Source of the DNA: Priapulus caudatus
Taxonomy: Eukaryota > Priapulida > Priapulimorpha > Priapulimorphida > Priapulidae
Assembly (NCBI RefSeq): GCF_000485595.1
Contig: NW_014577371.1
Span: forward strand, 127,891 to 149,092
Reading direction: 5' to 3'
DNA: 21,202 nt
Position 1 is the first letter of the stretch; every line of letters begins with the position of its first letter. Positions 18,317 through 21,202 of the stretch are shown here, in pieces. Under the pieces are notes generated by a model, which worked only from the letters and a program-made list of their open reading frames with translations, had not been told where the DNA came from and made no database searches. The position numbers and the translations under genes are program-made.

Positions 18317-18503
18317 TCTGGGCGGCGATTGGTACTGTAGGCCAATCTGGCGTGGTGCACAGGATAGGCGGATAAAGTGGAAAGTAAAGGATCGTAAGTA
18401 AAGTGCACGTAATGGCATGTGATAGTGACGATAATAAGACACAAGATATAAATAATGTAGCAAGTAAGATGTAATATCAAATTATAGTATACAATATAAT
18501 ATA
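18317..18503. other. Spacer between the duplicated blocks
   Basis: No gene. The minus-strand frame across 18223-18480 includes a donor-like GTGATT after CTACAG-like sequence but resembles no protein I know. Confidence 0.45.
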
Positions 18504-19321
18504 GATGACATGAGTAAATAATGATCGTCTGTTATTATTCCCCGGCACTGATGATGACAATTGACTGATGTTATTGCTTATTGTTATGTTAATTCGGGGG
18601 TTGAGCCGGTGGACGTGTAGAGGCTGAGCTCTGGCACAAGTAATGAACGAGGCAATGTAATGATACATTACGCATAGCGGGATGATGGGAGGGGTATTAC
18701 CTAGTCATGGCGTACGTAGCGGCGTGGTGGGGTGGTGTGTGTGTGGGGGTGGGGCCAGGGTAGCAGCAGTTGACACGCAGCACAGGCGTGGTGTACACAG
18801 TAAACATACAATACCATGTACATGTACAGTAATACAGTACTAGAAGGTAGTACATATTGATTAATAACAAGTAAACGGTGGGCCATGGCAATGTTAACCA
18901 GAGCATAAAGTATGAGTCGTAGGGCAGTGGTACCGGTGACTGGCGGGTGGGGTGTGGGGGGCTGACGCCGCATACAGCATACACTAACACATACCACATA
19001 ATGAGGCATGATAATATACATATACATGTACATTGTACATAAAATAATAATATACATATACACTGTAATTCAATACATACATAATATACATTATGTTGAT
19101 AATATTACAATGATGGACTGGCCATGTAACGATAGGCATAGGGATAATGGGGCATTGGCAGCGGTGGAGGGACGTCTGCGAATGAAAAAAGGAAAGAAGC
19201 CATGAATGGTAAAGGGTGAGGAACGGACGGAAAATGTATTTGAGCTGGGGGGGGGTACGAAAGTTCTTGATGTTTCGTCTACTCATGTTCGTCTATACTC
19301 AACCTTTGTATGAATGCCGGT
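18504..19321. repeat. Duplicated block, copy 2, insertion-rich
   Basis: It follows copy 1 in order: ATGACATGAGTAAATAATGA (18504), GCAATGTAATGATA, GTACGTAGCGGC, CCATGGCAATGTTAACCAGAGC, TATACATATACATGTACA, and GTCTATACTCAACC to ATGCCGG (19321). It is about 230 bp longer because of many small, often G- or T-rich, insertions, including GTGGTGGGGTGGTGTGTGTG and GGTGGGGTGTGGGG. The pattern suggests noisy sequence rather than ordinary divergence. Confidence 0.7.
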
Positions 19322-19368
19322 CAAATGCTACATGCTGCGAACACGAGGCAAGTACACTTGATCCGCAG

Positions 19369-19449
19369 CGCTAGGCTGCTGCCACACTGACACATTAAAT
19401 ACTATATTAGTTATAGTAGTTCTTGTGTGTCAGTGTGCAGCAGCTAGCG
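19369..19449. repeat. Imperfect inverted repeat with a 30-bp loop
   Basis: CGCTAGGCTGCTGCCACACT and the ACACTGACACA end of its arm pair with TGTGTCAGTGT and GCAGCAGCTAGCG after an AT-rich loop. Two one-base gaps are needed. It may be a small foldback element; no target duplication is evident. Confidence 0.75.
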
Positions 19450-20100
19450 TGGCGGTCGGCCCAGCGTGTGACAGTGTGTTGGCAAGGATGACATTTGGAC
19501 GGCCAATTTAGCAGCAAATTGTGGCAATAGAATACGGTGAAAGAAGTAGAGAAACATTAAGTACTTTGGGTAGTAAATAGATTCGTATGGTATTTAGCAT
19601 TATCTTTTAATTGAAAACGCTCCAAGTGGCCTGTGTCCAGCCAAGGTGCGTAAGCGGCATATAACGAGCATATCGACTGCTAGTAAGCTACATCCCCTAC
19701 AGTGTGTGCCATGTACGTGTACAGACGGAAGCAGCCCCTTAGCAAACGCTGAGCCGGCGGAAGCTCTTACTAGAAACTCGCAGTCCGTCTGCACAGCGAT
19801 CAATCGATCATCATCGATCAAACAGACGAAGCAGTGCAGCAGCAGCACCACCAGTCACCGACGCCGCACCGGCACCCGACGGCCCCTAGCAGCGCAGGCA
19901 GCAGCGAGCGAGCAGCAGCAGGCCAACGGAGCGCCACCGGCAGGCAGCCGACGCGGAAGCGCCGACCCCCACCACCGCGACATCCGCGACCGGCGCGACG
20001 CCAGCCCGCGCCCACCGCCCTGCCCACCGCGGACACGCGGGTAGGCGAGCCCTGCCCAACAGCAAGCCGGAAGCAACAGCAACAGCAGACAGCAACAGCA
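19450..20100. other. GC-rich, CAG/CCG-rich low-complexity DNA
   Basis: From about 19830 GCAGCA, CCACCG and GCGACC words dominate. All six frames stay open for up to about 130 codons with Ala, Arg, Pro, Gln or Cys runs. This could be a CpG-rich promoter or UTR, but I see no domain or splice pattern. Confidence 0.5.
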
Positions 20101-20330
20101 ACAGCAGCCACGCGAGAGGAGGAGAGACGAGGCAGGAGGAGGTAGGAGGAGAAAAGGGTAAGAGGAGAGGAGGAGAAGGAGGAGGAGGAGGCAGGCAGCG
20201 AGGAGGCAGAGAGGTGAGGCAGAGGAGGCAGGAGGAGGCAAGAGGGGAGAGGGAGCGAGAAGGAGGAGGAGGGTAGGCGGGAGAGGAGGGGAGAAAGTAA
20301 GGAGATAAGACGGGGGGCGCAGGTTAAGAC
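20101..20330. repeat. Purine-rich (GGA/GAGG)n tract
   Basis: About 220 bp made almost only of A and G on the plus strand, with rare C or T. Such tracts can form triplex or G-quadruplex structures. Confidence 0.9.
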
Positions 20331-20569
20331 AGCTGTGTGGGTTGCAGGGAGATCGATATAGGCCCGTCGCTCGTCACGACCCGAAGCCTAGCGTGAGCAA
20401 CGGCCCACAACTGGAGCGAAGCTCAAGAGCTCCGAAAGCGCCAGCTGTACACCGTCTGCAGCACCGGCCGCGGCCGTGGCCGTGCGGGCGTGTGCGCGCA
20501 GGAAGATGCTGCGCAGATGTAGAGGAGCGCGCCACACGACACTGCGCACGCGCTGGCACACGGACCGCA

Positions 20570-20800
20570 CCACGACACGGCACGCACGCACAGCACCACA
20601 CGCATTACGCGCGCACCAACACACACCACGCACATGTCCACACCACACGGCACACGGCTCACAGCCACGCACTTACGCGCGCATCAAACACCATCACACG
20701 CACGCACGGCACGCCACGCACGCACGGCACGCACGCACTGCGCGGGCTCCCCACACACAACACACACCCAGCACACACATCACACACACAGCCAGCCACC
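20570..20800. repeat. CA/CG-rich degenerate microsatellite
   Basis: CACGCACGG, CACACCAC and ACGGCAC words repeat irregularly with almost no T. The Thr/His/Ala-rich frames over it are artefacts. Confidence 0.85.
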
Positions 20801-21002
20801 AGCACGATGACATGGCTAGCGTGGTCGCACACACGCGCGCATAACTGTGCTTTAGTTATACTTGCTACTCGATGTTTTTACGCCGCCGACACTTAGCCAA
20901 TCAAGGCGAATCGAAGGCGTGATATGCACTAGCCGACCGTCTCATCAATTTGTCTATAATCCCGTGGACTGGGTGGTGGTATCAGTAGCGAGACTTGGGG
21001 GT

Positions 21003-21202
21003 GGCGTGCGCAACGAAGTGATAAGGGGGAGGGGGAAGAGTTGGTGAGTGGCGTGGAGAGGAGGGAAGGAGGGGAGGGGTTGTGGTGTGGCGTGGAGAAG
21101 AGGGAAGGAGAGGAAGGAGGGAAGGAGGGGAGGGGCTGCCACGAGGAGTGGAGGAGATACGAAGAGTGGAGGTGAAGGGTTGAGATGGGTGATGGGGGGA
21201 GG
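21003..21202. repeat. G-rich purine tract with direct duplication
   Basis: GGCGTGGAGAGGAGGGAAGG (about 21050) and GGCGTGGAGAAGAGGGAAGG (about 21089) start two related units, each ending GGAGGGGAGGGG. G-runs continue to the window edge. Confidence 0.85.

Noticed and set aside
18223-18480. Minus-strand frame with a donor-like GTGATT, considered as an ARFGAP1 5' exon
   Set aside because: The residues do not match the ArfGAP domain or sensor region, and the sequence belongs to a duplicated block.
19646-20145. Gln/Ala/Arg/Pro-rich open frames
   Set aside because: All six frames are open at once because of GC-rich low complexity; no domain and no preferred strand.
20342-20896. His/Thr/Ala-rich 184-codon frame
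   Set aside because: Encoded by a degenerate CACGCA repeat in a region of doubtful quality.

Overview
The window is eukaryotic nuclear DNA, most likely from an invertebrate animal; I cannot place it more precisely. The reasons are short exons with GT-AG borders, AT-rich introns, many microsatellites and small inverted-repeat elements, and two recognisable metazoan genes. There is no operon-like layout, and no tRNA, rRNA or CRISPR array that I could see. Intact coding sequence is only a small part of the window.

Positions 1-4695 (+) hold what looks like a complete ARMC1 gene (armadillo repeat-containing protein 1). I assembled eight coding exons by hand, and the phases agree at every junction. 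The product is 282 residues with the preferred donor of exon 4, or 291 with an alternative. It aligns along its length with my recollection of human ARMC1 and ends in the same residues, SFYW. Its introns contain a long inverted repeat with a microsatellite core, a minisatellite of about 92 bp, a double hairpin, and a possible cassette or decayed exon between exons 6 and 7.

Positions 4696-9025 lie between the 3' ends of two convergent genes. I found no gene there. The stretch holds a perfect 42-bp palindrome, a tandem array of TGAC/GTCA motifs, and a hairpin repeat beside a long TA tract.

Positions 9026-13340 (-) hold the last four coding exons of a gene I assign to ARFGAP1: part of the lipid-packing-sensor region and the acidic, tryptophan-rich tail. 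The catalytic ArfGAP zinc-finger exons were not found in the remaining 7.9 kb, so they lie outside the window, in sequence I could not recognise, or are lost in a damaged assembly. The introns are crowded with small terminal-inverted-repeat elements. Several have 3-bp TTA/TAA target duplications of the PIF/Harbinger kind, and one sits inside a minisatellite whose neighbouring units preserve the empty site.

Positions 13341-21202 hold repeats and low-complexity DNA: a second copy of the hairpin repeat, a 142-bp MITE, an 87-bp minisatellite, GT/GC microsatellites, and a 608-bp hAT-like non-autonomous element. A block of about 600 bp then appears twice, the second time with many small insertions. 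From about 19.8 kb the sequence becomes GC-, purine- and CA-rich low-complexity DNA, and the last part may be of poor sequence quality. I saw no convincing new multi-gene system. The most interesting items are the MITE with its built-in empty site, the hAT-like element, the hairpin family, and the candidate poison or cassette exon of ARMC1.
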